A stretch of 64,000 nt of DNA, taken from the NCBI GenBank assembly GCA_035995885.1, contig DASYKC010000210.1, positions 13,915-77,914 of the forward strand. Reading direction: 5' to 3'. The position numbers and the translations under genes are program-made. Shown piece by piece: positions 1 through 7,540 of the stretch (the first letter of the stretch is position 1; each line of letters begins with the position of its first letter). The stretch is from Schlegelella_A sp035995885. GTDB lineage: Bacteria; Pseudomonadota; Gammaproteobacteria; Burkholderiales; Burkholderiaceae_C. The notes beneath the pieces are model-generated. The model made no database searches. It was not told the origin of the DNA and saw only the letters and a program-made list of their open reading frames with translations.

Positions 1-1
1 C

Positions 2-235
2 AAGACCGCCTACGGCACGCGCAGCGCGAGCGCATGGAAATGGCATTCGACCTGCGACCAGTCGGGCACCGTCGTCGACGGCGAGGCGGTCTTCGCCAAT
101 CCCGAGAACTACACGGTCAGCACGACGTCGACGCATTCCTTCCGCGGCGAGACGAAGACGACGCAGACGACGATCAAGGCGCACTGGCTCGGCGCCGACT
201 GCGGCGACCTGAGGCCGTTCGATCCGAAGCGCTGA
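2..235 (+). CDS. DUF3617-type protein, C-terminal part (5' end outside window)
   Basis: An open frame enters from the left edge and runs 77 codons to a TGA. The translation ends with a tryptophan-containing segment followed by LGADCGDLRPF and a short tail, which is the usual ending of small periplasmic DUF3617 proteins. Two cysteines remain (in STCDQSG and ADCGD), and they pair in that family as I recall it. The role of the family is unknown. The start and any signal peptide lie before base 1, so length cannot be judged. It is on the same strand as the acyl-CoA ligase, which begins 54 bases after its stop. Confidence 0.6.
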   Translation, partial: KTAYGTRSASAWKWHSTCDQSGTVVDGEAVFANPENYTVSTTSTHSFRGETKTTQTTIKAHWLGADCGDLRPFDPKR

Positions 236-289
236 TCCCGCGCCGAACGGCGCACGCCGCGACCCACCACGATTGACGACGGAGACGAG

Positions 290-1933
290 ATGAACGGTTC
301 GATGATGCAGCTGCCGCTGCTGATTTCTTCGCTCCTGGTCCATGCCGAGCGGCACCACGGCGAGCAGGAGGTGGTGTCGCGACGGGTCGAGGGCGACATC
401 CATCGCATGACCTATCGCGAGCTCGCCGCGCGCTCGCGCAAGATGGCCAACGCGCTTGCCGGCCTCGGCATCGAGAGCGGCGAGCGCGTCGCCACGCTCG
501 CCTGGAACGGCCATCGCCACCTCGAGCTCTACTACGCCGTGTCGGGGTCGGGCGCCGTGCTGCACACGCTCAACCCGCGCCTGCACCCCGACCAGGTCGT
601 CTACATCGCCGACCACGCCGAGGACCGGGCGCTGTTCTTCGACCTCACCTTCCTGCCGCTGGTGGAAGCGATCGCGCATCGCGTCAAGACGATCAAGACC
701 TTCGTCGCGATGACGGACCGCGCCCACATGCCGGCCGAGAGCAAGATCCCCGACCTGCTCTGCTACGAGGAGCTCGCCGCCGCGAGCAGCGACGCGTTCA
801 CGTGGCCGAGCTTCGACGAGAACCAGGCCTCGTCGCTCTGCTACACGTCGGGGACGACGGGCAACCCGAAGGGCGTTCTCTACAGCCACCGCTCGACGCT
901 GCTGCATACCTTCGCGATCGCCCTGCCCGACGCCATCAACTGCTCGGCGAAGGACGTGATCCTGCCGGTCGTGCCGATGTTCCACGTCAACGCCTGGGGC
1001 CTGCCTTACGCGGCCTGCATGATGGGCTCGAAGCTCGTCTTCCCCGGCGCCGGCCTCGACGGCAAGTCGCTCTACGAGCTGTTCGAGAACGAGCGCGTCA
1101 CGCTCTCGGCCGGCGTGCCGACGGTCTGGCAGGGGCTGCTCGGCTACGTCGACGCGAACGACCTCGCGTTCTCGACCATGCGGCGCACGGTCATCGGCGG
1201 CTCGGCGTGTCCGCCGGCGATGATGAAGACCTTCCAGGAGCGCTACGACGTGCAGGTGCTGCACGCCTGGGGAATGACCGAGATGAGCCCGGTCGGCACG
1301 GTCGCGGCGCTGAAGGGATCGCAGGTCGACCTCGGCGCGGCCGAGCGCTTCGCGATCCAGGCCAAGCAGGGCCGCGCGGTCTACGGCGTCGACATGAAGG
1401 TCGTCGGCGACGACGGCGCCGAGCTGCCGTGGGACGGCAAGCACTCGGGCGAGCTGATGGTGCGCGGGCCGTGGGTCGTCTCGCAGTACTTCAAGGGCGA
1501 AGGCGGCAATCCGCTCGTCAAGGACGGCGAAGGCCACGGCTGGTTTCCGACCGGCGACGTCGCCAGCATCGATCCGAGCGGCTTCATGCAGATCACCGAC
1601 CGCTCGAAGGACGTCATCAAGTCGGGCGGCGAATGGATCGGCTCGATCGACCTCGAGAACATCGCCATGGCGCACCCGGCCGTGCAGATGGCGGCGTGCA
1701 TCGCCGCCACTCACGCCAAGTGGGACGAGCGGCCGCTCCTGATCGTCGTCAAGAAGCCGAACGCGGAGCTGACTCGCGACGAGCTGATCTCGTTCTACGA
1801 GGGCCGCATCGCCAAGTGGTGGACGCCCGACGACGTCGTCTTCGTCGAGGCGATCCCGCTCGGCGCGACCGGCAAGATGCTGAAGAACCGACTGCGCCAG
1901 CAGTACGGCCGGCATCTGCTCGACAAGCCCTGA
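290..1933 (+). CDS. AMP-forming fatty acyl-CoA ligase
   Basis: A 547-residue member of the ANL adenylating enzymes, expected to activate a medium or long-chain fatty acid with ATP and then transfer it to CoA. The phosphate-binding loop YTSGTTGNPKGV is at residues 185-196. The A5 motif (WGMTEMSP) lies near 330, the TGD hinge region near 420, and the catalytic lysine of GATGKMLKN is K529. Length is normal for the medium-chain/AlkK-like branch. The ATG follows GGAGACGAG, an acceptable ribosome site. A RarD-type permease follows almost without a gap, but nothing links them functionally. Exact chain-length preference cannot be read from the sequence. Confidence 0.93.
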   Translation: MNGSMMQLPLLISSLLVHAERHHGEQEVVSRRVEGDIHRMTYRELAARSRKMANALAGLGIESGERVATLAWNGHRHLELYYAVSGSGAVLHTLNPRLHPDQVVYIADHAEDRALFFDLTFLPLVEAIAHRVKTIKTFVAMTDRAHMPAESKIPDLLCYEELAAASSDAFTWPSFDENQASSLCYTSGTTGNPKGVLYSHRSTLLHTFAIALPDAINCSAKDVILPVVPMFHVNAWGLPYAACMMGSKLVFPGAGLDGKSLYELFENERVTLSAGVPTVWQGLLGYVDANDLAFSTMRRTVIGGSACPPAMMKTFQERYDVQVLHAWGMTEMSPVGTVAALKGSQVDLGAAERFAIQAKQGRAVYGVDMKVVGDDGAELPWDGKHSGELMVRGPWVVSQYFKGEGGNPLVKDGEGHGWFPTGDVASIDPSGFMQITDRSKDVIKSGGEWIGSIDLENIAMAHPAVQMAACIAATHAKWDERPLLIVVKKPNAELTRDELISFYEGRIAKWWTPDDVVFVEAIPLGATGKMLKNRLRQQYGRHLLDKP

Positions 1934-1974
1934 GCGCCGCTCGCCGCGGGCTGCCGGCGCGCGCCAACGCGGGC

Positions 1975-2856
1975 GTGTGGGCGGCCGCGATCGCGTTCAC
2001 GCTGTGGGGCTTCTTCCCGCTTTACTTCCGCCTCCTGCCCGGCGTCTTTCCGCCCGAGGTGCTCGCCAACCGGATCGTCTGGTCGCTGCTGCTGGTGACG
2101 ATCGTCCTCACCTGGCAAAGGCGCTGGTCGTGGCTCGGTCCGGCGTTGCGCTCGCGCCGCGTGATGGCCAGCTTCGTCGCCAGCGCCCTGCTGCTCTCGG
2201 CCAACTGGATGACCTACATCTGGGCGGTCTCGAACGGCCATGTCGTCGAGGCGAGCCTGGGCTACTTCATCACGCCGCTCGTCAACGTCGGCCTCGGCTT
2301 CTTCCTGCTCGGCGAGCGGCCGCGGCGCGCGCAGTGGATCGCTCTGGCGGTCGCTGCGGCGGGCGTCGTCTGGCTGACCGTGAGCGCCGGGCGGCTGCCG
2401 TGGATCGGCCTCGTCCTCGGCATCAGTTTCGGCGCCTACGGCCTGCTGCGCAAGGTCGCGCCGCTCGGCGCGCTCGAAGGCCTGACGCTCGAGACGATGA
2501 TCCTGGCGCCGGCGGCGATCGCCGCCGTGGCGTGGTGGTGGGGCGGCAGCACGACCAGCTTTCCGGCGCCGACGCTCGCGACCAACCTCTGGCTGGTCGG
2601 CCTCGGCCCGGCGACGACCGTGCCCTTGCTGCTCTTCGCCCTCGCCGCGCGCAAGCTCTCGATGACGACGCTCGGCCTGCTCCAGTACCTGAGCCCGACG
2701 ATCCAGTTCCTGCTCGGCATCTGGCTCTTCCACGAGCCGTTCGACGCGCTGCGGCTCGCCGGCTTCGCCCTCATCTGGATCGCGCTCGCGCTCTACAGCC
2801 TCGACGGCTGGCGCCGGCGCGGGCTCGGCGTCGCGCCCGAGTCCGCGGCACCCTGA
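1975..2856 (+). CDS. rarD: RarD-type EamA/DMT inner-membrane permease
   Basis: A polytopic protein of about 294 residues with about ten hydrophobic helices in two EamA halves. It matches E. coli RarD along its length: the LWGFFPLYF opening, LEASLGYF-like VEASLGYFITPLVNVGLG, LGERPRRAQW in the middle, and STLGFFQY-like TTLGLLQYLSP near the end. RarD is linked to chloramphenicol resistance in E. coli, but its substrate is unknown. The start is uncertain. GTG at 1975 is the only conventional codon near the first helix, yet homologues carry about 10 more residues before it, so a CTG at 1951 or 1930 (overlapping the stop of the upstream ligase) is possible. Confidence 0.85.
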   Translation: MWAAAIAFTLWGFFPLYFRLLPGVFPPEVLANRIVWSLLLVTIVLTWQRRWSWLGPALRSRRVMASFVASALLLSANWMTYIWAVSNGHVVEASLGYFITPLVNVGLGFFLLGERPRRAQWIALAVAAAGVVWLTVSAGRLPWIGLVLGISFGAYGLLRKVAPLGALEGLTLETMILAPAAIAAVAWWWGGSTTSFPAPTLATNLWLVGLGPATTVPLLLFALAARKLSMTTLGLLQYLSPTIQFLLGIWLFHEPFDALRLAGFALIWIALALYSLDGWRRRGLGVAPESAAP

Positions 2857-2863
2857 GTCGGCC

Positions 2864-3376
2864 CTAGGCCGCGACGATCACCTGCGCCGCGGCGTTGACC
2901 ACCGCGGCGATCCGGCCGATGTCGCGGAGCTGCTGCGTCGTCAGGCCTTCCTTCTTCAGCAAGGCGTAGTGCGACGAGACGCAGAAGTGGCACTTGCCGA
3001 TGATCGACGCGGCGAGCGCGTAGGCCTCGAACTTCTTCTTGGCGACGCCGCCCGAGGTCGCGTAGGCGTTCATGCGCAGCTCGGCGCGCTGCGTCTTCAG
3101 CTCCTCGTCGCCGGCCATCTCGAGGTATGGATACCAGGCGTTGTTCATTCCCATCAGCGCGGCGGCGGTGAGCGCGGCGTTCGCTTCGGCGGCGGGTGCG
3201 GCGGCACGAAAGGCGTCGACCAGCGGCTTGCTCTTCGCCGCGAACGCCGCCGCGAGGGCGACGCCGAGGGCGTCTTCGGGTGCCAGGCTCGAGCGCGCGA
3301 TCACGCCGTCGAGGTTGAGGCGGATGTCCTTCGCGTAGTCGGGGATCTGCTCCTTGATCGAAGCGAGAAATTCCAT
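2864..3376 (-). CDS. ahpD: Alkyl hydroperoxidase AhpD (carboxymuconolactone decarboxylase fold)
   Basis: A 170-residue all-helical AhpD-family protein. The reactive CxxC is in GKCHFCVSSH (C129, C132), with H136 after it and E117 before it, the set used for proton relay in mycobacterial AhpD. It probably reduces the peroxiredoxin AhpC encoded just upstream on the same strand, in place of AhpF. The ATG is preceded by AGGAG. A perfect stem-loop with a T-run separates it from ahpC, so it is probably transcribed by read-through or at a lower level than ahpC. It faces the rarD-like gene tail to tail, seven bases apart. Confidence 0.93.
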   Translation of the reverse strand: MEFLASIKEQIPDYAKDIRLNLDGVIARSSLAPEDALGVALAAAFAAKSKPLVDAFRAAAPAAEANAALTAAALMGMNNAWYPYLEMAGDEELKTQRAELRMNAYATSGGVAKKKFEAYALAASIIGKCHFCVSSHYALLKKEGLTTQQLRDIGRIAAVVNAAAQVIVAA

Positions 3377-3411
3377 GGTGTTCTCCTGAGGTCCTGAGGA
3401 AGAGAGGTCGG

Positions 3412-3435
3412 AAAAAAGCCCGCCGGAGCGGGCTT
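3412..3435 (-). terminator. Intrinsic terminator between ahpC and ahpD
   Basis: Read on the reverse strand, AAGCCCGC/GCGGGCTT forms an 8-bp stem with a 4-base loop, followed by six T (3412-3417). It lies after the ahpC stop and before the ahpD ribosome site, so it should attenuate the ahpC message before ahpD. Confidence 0.8.
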
Positions 3436-3460
3436 CACCGGCGGTTGTCGATGCCGCAGC

Positions 3461-4009
3461 TCAGAGCGTCTCGCCGCCGACCGTGCGATTGCACGGGCAG
3501 AGCTCGTCGGTCTGCAGGCCGTCGAGGATGCGAAGCACTTCCTCGGGGTTGCGGCCGACGTTGAGGTTGTTGACGCTCACGTGCTGGATCGTGTTGTCCG
3601 GGTCGACGATGAAAGTTGCGCGCAGCGCCACGCCTTCGGCCTTGTCGCGGATGCCGAGCTGGTCGACGAGCGAGCCCTTCGAGTCGCCGAAGCTCCAGTG
3701 ACCGAGCTTGGAGAGATCCTTGTGGTCGCGGCGCCAGCCGAGCTTGGAGAACTCGTTGTCGGTCGAGCCGCCGAGCAGGACGGCATCGCGCTCCTCGAAC
3801 TGCGAGGCGAGCTTGTCGAAGCCGACGATCTCTGTCGGGCAGACGAAGGTGAAGTCCTTCGGCCAGAAGTAGATGACCTTCCACTTGCCGGGAAAGCTCT
3901 TCTCCGTGATCGTCTCGAACGCCGAGACGCCGTTTTCCTCGTGCTGGTTGAAGCCGGGCTTGACGCCGGTGACGCTGAAGGATTCGAGGGTGTCGCCAAT
4001 GGTTTTCAT
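3461..4009 (-). CDS. ahpC: Alkyl hydroperoxide reductase peroxiredoxin AhpC
   Basis: A 182-residue 2-Cys peroxiredoxin that reduces H2O2, alkyl hydroperoxides and peroxynitrite in the cytoplasm. The peroxidatic cysteine is C57 in DFTFVCPTEI. The C-terminal tail has two cysteines in DELCPCN (C171 and C173), the three-cysteine arrangement known from mycobacterial AhpC that works with AhpD, and ahpD is indeed the next gene. The start is supported by AGGAA upstream. A good promoter lies about 50 bases before the ATG. Expression is likely peroxide-induced, but an OxyR site is only suggested by a single ATAG half. Confidence 0.96.
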   Translation of the reverse strand: MKTIGDTLESFSVTGVKPGFNQHEENGVSAFETITEKSFPGKWKVIYFWPKDFTFVCPTEIVGFDKLASQFEERDAVLLGGSTDNEFSKLGWRRDHKDLSKLGHWSFGDSKGSLVDQLGIRDKAEGVALRATFIVDPDNTIQHVSVNNLNVGRNPEEVLRILDGLQTDELCPCNRTVGGETL

Positions 4010-4058
4010 ACGGTTCCTGTGGGTTGATCGATGCGCCTGGGCGGCGCGACAGAAACGT

Positions 4059-4087
4059 AGTTTAGGCTATCGCCTCGCTCGGTCCAA
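4059..4087 (-). promoter_or_regulatory. Sigma-70-like promoter of ahpC
   Basis: On the reverse strand, TTGGAC (4087-4082) and TAAACT (4064-4059) are separated by 17 bases, 49 bases before the ahpC ATG. The spacer ends in ATAGCC, so an OxyR-type ATAG half-site overlaps the promoter. The full four-part OxyR motif is not clear. Confidence 0.55.
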
Positions 4088-4123
4088 TTGAAACACCCTA
4101 AATCGGCGATTGGCGCAAGGCAG

Positions 4124-4702
4124 CTAACGCAGGTCGCCGGCAAGGCTCGCGAGCGTCTCCTGACCGATCTCGGTGTGCGCCGGATAGTTGGTGTGGTCGC
4201 AGCCGAGACGAACGCTCGCGCCGGCCCGGACCGCGTCGCGCGCGGCCTGCGCAAGTTCGAAGCGAAGGAAGTGGACCGCCGAGGTCTTCTCGTCGTTCTC
4301 GCGGTCGAGGTCCTCGTCGGCGATCGCGTAGACGCGGTCATGGCCCTCGACCTCGACGAAGACCCGGTCCTCGACGCCGATCAGGCGCGCCAGCTCGCGC
4401 TTCCTCTCGTTCGGATCGGGGTACTCGATCAGCATCGTCGCCTTCCAGTTCGTGCCGTCGGGAACGAGCGGCGCGTAGGCCTCGATCTCGCTCTCGATCC
4501 CGGCCTCGTCGAAGATCTTCTCGATGTGCAGCATCTCCTGGATCTGGCGCCGGATCGTTGTCTCGTCCTCGAACAGGACGCTCAGGTGCTCGCCGAGTCG
4601 CACCGTGCGCAGCTTTCGATGGGCGATGACCTCGACCTGGTTGGCCTTGCGCACCTTGGCGTAGGCCTCGAGGCTGAGCAGGCTCGATCGGCTGATGGCC
4701 AT
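4124..4702 (-). CDS. DUF3501 family protein
   Basis: A 192-residue soluble protein, recognised as DUF3501 from its opening ISRSSLLSLEAYAKVR and its body with QIQEMLHIEKIF and a late LRFEL segment. Function is unknown. The family nearly always sits behind a rubrerythrin and a two-cluster Fe-S oxidoreductase, as here: the ATG is two bases after the stop of the oxidoreductase gene, so it is the third gene of one operon. It has a single cysteine, in RLGCDHTNYP near the end, so it is unlikely to hold an Fe-S cluster by itself. Involvement in peroxide handling is inferred only from the operon. Confidence 0.85.
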   Translation of the reverse strand: MAISRSSLLSLEAYAKVRKANQVEVIAHRKLRTVRLGEHLSVLFEDETTIRRQIQEMLHIEKIFDEAGIESEIEAYAPLVPDGTNWKATMLIEYPDPNERKRELARLIGVEDRVFVEVEGHDRVYAIADEDLDRENDEKTSAVHFLRFELAQAARDAVRAGASVRLGCDHTNYPAHTEIGQETLASLAGDLR

Positions 4703-4704
4703 GG

Positions 4705-6054
4705 CTAGTCCAGTCCGTATGCCTGGCGCAGGAGGCTCAAGGGGTGGCGCAGCTCGGCCGGCGCGGCGCCCTCGCGAGCCATGCCTTGGGCGATGTGATG
4801 GCCGGCGAGCGCGCAGTCGGAGCTGATGTAGTCGGGCGTCGGCGCGGCCATCGCCTTGAAGACCGGGCGGCCGATCTTCATCGCCAGCGGATGCGTCGCG
4901 GTCTTCACGCCGTAGGTGCCGGCGTGCCCCGAGCAGCGCTCGACCGTCGTCAGCTCGACCGTCACGGTCTTGCCGATCAGCTTCAGCATCTCCTCGGTCT
5001 TGCGGCCGATCTTCTGCACCCGGCCGTGGCACGGCACGTGGTAGCTCACCTTGCCGAGCGGCCGCGTGAAGTCGGTCTTGAGCAGGCCGTCGCGATGGCG
5101 CGCGACGAAGTACTCGAACGGATCGAACATCGCCTCCTGGACCGCCCTGACGTCGGCGTCTTCGGGAAACATCAGCGGCAGCTCCTGCTTGAACATCAGC
5201 GTGCACGACGGGATCGCCGTCAGGATCGCGAAGCCTTGGCGCGCGTACCGGGCGAGGACGGGGATGTTCTTTTCCTTGTGGCGGGCGACGCCCTCGAGGT
5301 CACCGAGCTCGAGCTTGGGCATGCCGCAGCAGCTCTCCTTCTCGACGATCTCGTACGGAATCGCGTTGTGCTCGAGGACGGCGACGAGGTCGCGGCCGAT
5401 TCCCGGCTCGTTGTAGTTGACGAGGCAGGTCGCGAACAGCGCGACCTTGCCGGGGCTTCGCTCGCCGTCGACGACGGCGCCCGGCCGCTTCTTCGCCACC
5501 GAGCCGCGAAAGCGCCGCGTCGCGAGCGGCGGCAGCCAGGCGTCGGGATGGACCCCGAGCGCCGCATCGAGCACCTTGCGCACCGGCCGGGCGCGGTTCG
5601 CGGCGTTCACGGTCTGCGCGACGATCGGGATGCCGGCCAGCTGGCCGTGAACGTCGGTCGACGCGAGCAGCCTGGCGCCGACGCCGACCTCGCCCTTGCC
5701 GAAGCCGATCGCCTTGGCGCGCAGCATCAGGTGCGGGAAGTCGACGTTCCACGGATGCGGCGGCACGTAGGGACACTTTGTCATGTAGCAGAGGTCGCAC
5801 AGGTAGCACTGCTCGACGACCTTGGCGTAGTCCTTCTTGTCGACCTCGTGCACCTCGCCGTCGGCGGTCGCGTCGATCAGGTCGAACAGCGTCGGAAACG
5901 ACTGGCACAGGCTGACGCAGCGGCGGCAGCCGTGGCAGATGTCGAACACGCGCTCCATCTCGGCGAAGGCCTGGCCCTCGTCGCGGTAGTCGGCGCTCTG
6001 CCAGTCGATCGGGTGTCGGGTCGGCGCCTCGAGGTTGCCTTCGCGCAGCGTCAT
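4705..6054 (-). CDS. Two-[4Fe-4S] oxidoreductase with CCG domains (HdrD/GlpC-like)
   Basis: A 449-residue Fe-S protein. The N-terminal third has two ferredoxin-type cluster motifs, ICHGCRRCVSLC and QCYLCDLCYMTKCP. The rest has cysteine-rich CCG modules (ESCCGMPKLELGD; PCHGRVQKIG; ERCSGHAGTYG), as in heterodisulfide reductase subunit D and glycerol-3-phosphate dehydrogenase GlpC. It probably passes electrons to the rubrerythrin encoded upstream. I chose the ATG at 6054, which follows GGAGAGG. The frame also opens earlier with a TTG, but that codon lies inside a hairpin. The DUF3501 gene follows after two bases. Confidence 0.88.
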   Translation of the reverse strand: MTLREGNLEAPTRHPIDWQSADYRDEGQAFAEMERVFDICHGCRRCVSLCQSFPTLFDLIDATADGEVHEVDKKDYAKVVEQCYLCDLCYMTKCPYVPPHPWNVDFPHLMLRAKAIGFGKGEVGVGARLLASTDVHGQLAGIPIVAQTVNAANRARPVRKVLDAALGVHPDAWLPPLATRRFRGSVAKKRPGAVVDGERSPGKVALFATCLVNYNEPGIGRDLVAVLEHNAIPYEIVEKESCCGMPKLELGDLEGVARHKEKNIPVLARYARQGFAILTAIPSCTLMFKQELPLMFPEDADVRAVQEAMFDPFEYFVARHRDGLLKTDFTRPLGKVSYHVPCHGRVQKIGRKTEEMLKLIGKTVTVELTTVERCSGHAGTYGVKTATHPLAMKIGRPVFKAMAAPTPDYISSDCALAGHHIAQGMAREGAAPAELRHPLSLLRQAYGLD

Positions 6055-6069
6055 CGCCTCTCCATCAAC

Positions 6070-6096
6070 GAACAAGGGCCGCGCGGGCCCTTGTTC
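6070..6096. other. Perfect 11-bp stem-loop between rubrerythrin and Fe-S oxidoreductase genes
   Basis: GAACAAGGGCC and its exact complement flank a 5-base GCGCG loop. It lies 18 bases after the rubrerythrin stop and before the ribosome site of the next gene. There is no T-run on either strand, so it looks like an mRNA-stabilising or processing hairpin, or a partial attenuator, within the operon. Confidence 0.6.
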
Positions 6097-6114
6097 GCAT
6101 CTTCCAATCGCGCT

Positions 6115-6537
6115 TCAGTCGACGAGCGCGTCGAGCGCCTTCTGGTAGCGGTTGGCGTGCGAGCGCTCGGCCTTGGCGAGCGTCTCGAACCAGTCGGCCA
6201 CTTCGTCGAAGCCTTCCTCGCGCGCCATCTTCGCCATGCCCGGGTACATGTCGGTGTACTCGTGCGTCTCGCCGGCGACGGCGGCCATCAGGTTCTGCCG
6301 GCTGCTGCCGATCGGCAGGCCGGTCGCCGGATCGCCGACGCCGTGCTCGAGGAACTCGAGGTGGCCGTGGGCGTGGCCGGTCTCACCCTCGGCGGTCGAG
6401 CGGAACAGCGCGGCGACGTCGTTCTGACCTTCGATGTCGGCCTTGTTCGCGAAGTAGAGATAGCGCCGATTGGCCTGCGATTCGCCCGCGAAGGCGTCGC
6501 GCAGGCTCTGCTCGGTTTTCGATCCTTTCAAACCCAT
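6115..6537 (-). CDS. Rubrerythrin-like diiron protein (no rubredoxin domain)
   Basis: A 140-residue four-helix ferritin-like protein. Diiron ligands appear as E19 (AGESQANRR), the ExxH pair E52/H55 (EGETGHAHGH), E90/E93 and the second ExxH E124/H127 (AERSHANRY). The C-terminal rubredoxin domain of classical rubrerythrins is absent, so an outside electron donor is needed. The Fe-S oxidoreductase encoded next is the natural candidate. The expected role is peroxide reduction. It is the first gene of a three-gene reverse-strand operon, with AGGAG 8 bases before the ATG. Confidence 0.92.
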   Translation of the reverse strand: MGLKGSKTEQSLRDAFAGESQANRRYLYFANKADIEGQNDVAALFRSTAEGETGHAHGHLEFLEHGVGDPATGLPIGSSRQNLMAAVAGETHEYTDMYPGMAKMAREEGFDEVADWFETLAKAERSHANRYQKALDALVD

Positions 6538-6745
6538 GTCGATCTCCTGAGTTGCGTCACGTCGGCGCCGCCGGAGGCGGCGGACAACGGACTGACGCTA
6601 GCGCTTTCGCGCGTCGGCAGCAATACGGAGGATCAATTCGATGCATTGGGCCGGGCTATGCATTCAGGGGCGACCAGCCGCGCTGCGGCGATCAGCCCCG
6701 AAGCAGCGACTCAGCCGCCGACGTTTGTTAAACTCGCGCCGCAGT

Positions 6746-6821
<76 letters not shown>

Positions 6822-6865
6822 TCCGACAAGTCCAGCAAGGTCCCGAGCAGTCCCGGGAAGATCAG

Positions 6866-6900
6866 AAAGCCCTTGAGAATCAACGCTCCAGGGCTTTTTT
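6866..6900 (+). terminator. Intrinsic terminator after tRNA-Ala
   Basis: AAAGCCCT pairs with AGGGCTTT around a 16-base loop, ending in a run of six T. It lies 45 bases after the tRNA CCA end on the same strand. Confidence 0.85.
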
Positions 6901-6919
6901 CTTGTCCATAGACGTCCCG

Positions 6920-7024
6920 GGAAATTCCGACAACGGATTCTGTCTTCTGCTGTTCGTCAAGGGCGGCTCGCACCGCTGGCGGTTCGACTACACCCTCGAT
7001 GGACGACACAAGACGATTGGCTTT
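6920..7024 (+). pseudogene. Remnant of a tyrosine (P4-type) integrase N-terminal domain
   Basis: In one frame the translation gives about 30 residues, including LLLFVKGGSHRW and RFDYTLDGRHKTIGF. This is the beta-stranded arm-binding start (DUF4102 region) of P4-like integrases, which normally reads GLYLLVKP...WRFDYR..GKRKTLSLG. Similarity stops at about 7024 and no catalytic domain follows. Integrases of this type insert next to tRNA 3' ends, and this scrap lies about 100 bases from tRNA-Ala. It is interpreted as the leftover of an excised or decayed element. Confidence 0.6.
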
Positions 7025-7069
7025 GCCGGAAGCCGCGGTTTTCCGCACCTCGCTTCGACGTCCCACTCC

Positions 7070-7440
7070 GGAGCGGCCGGCGCCGAAAGAGTTGGGGTGG
7101 CTCGACAAGCTGCTGAGCAGCCGCAAGACGCGCATTGAAGACGCGAGCCGCCAGGCCATCGGCCGCTACGACCAGGAGCTGGCCAATTGGCAGAGGCAGC
7201 AAGAGGATTTCAACAAGGCAGTCGCGAGACGGAAGCTCTTGGTTGAACGGCTGATCTACGAGAGCACCGACGCCATGGAGACTTTTCGAGGAGAGTCTGC
7301 ATGACGTCGTCTGGCCGAGAGAGACAAGCGTCAAGCTCGAGGTGAGCAGTGACGGCAGAGGCGCTTCGCTTGATGTAGACCTCCCGGAGATCCAGGACAT
7401 GCCGACCAAGGCGGCGGCCGTGCCCGGCGCTCGCCGGGGA
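7070..7440 (+). pseudogene. Frameshifted conserved hypothetical fragment
   Basis: Coding-like sequence runs from about 7070 in one frame, with a helical, charged stretch (LGWLDKLLSSRK, YDQELANWQRQQEDF, RKLLVERLIYES). At the T-run around 7281-7288 it must shift by one base to continue as EESLHDVVWPRET, LDVDLPEIQDMPTK. The two halves read naturally as one protein (an ESTDAMETF to EESLHDVVWPRE join) and the first frame stops at 7304. No start is convincing. I do not recognise a named family. It lies in the scar after tRNA-Ala and is likely a broken cargo gene. Confidence 0.5.
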
Positions 7441-7540
7441 ACCGTTACGACTGCTTGCATTTGCTCGGCCGGCACTTTTGGGTGATCGCCGCATCGCGAT
7501 CGACAATGGCGACCTTGTTCTTTCAAACGCACCGCCTCCG

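Noticed and set aside
802..1974. Long forward frame running through the acyl-CoA ligase into the RarD-like gene
   Set aside because: Only the part after about 1975 resembles a protein family; the part inside the ligase is an out-of-frame shadow.
4020..4120. Full OxyR operator upstream of ahpC
   Set aside because: Only one ATAG half-site is clear; the other three elements of the usual motif do not fall at the required spacing.
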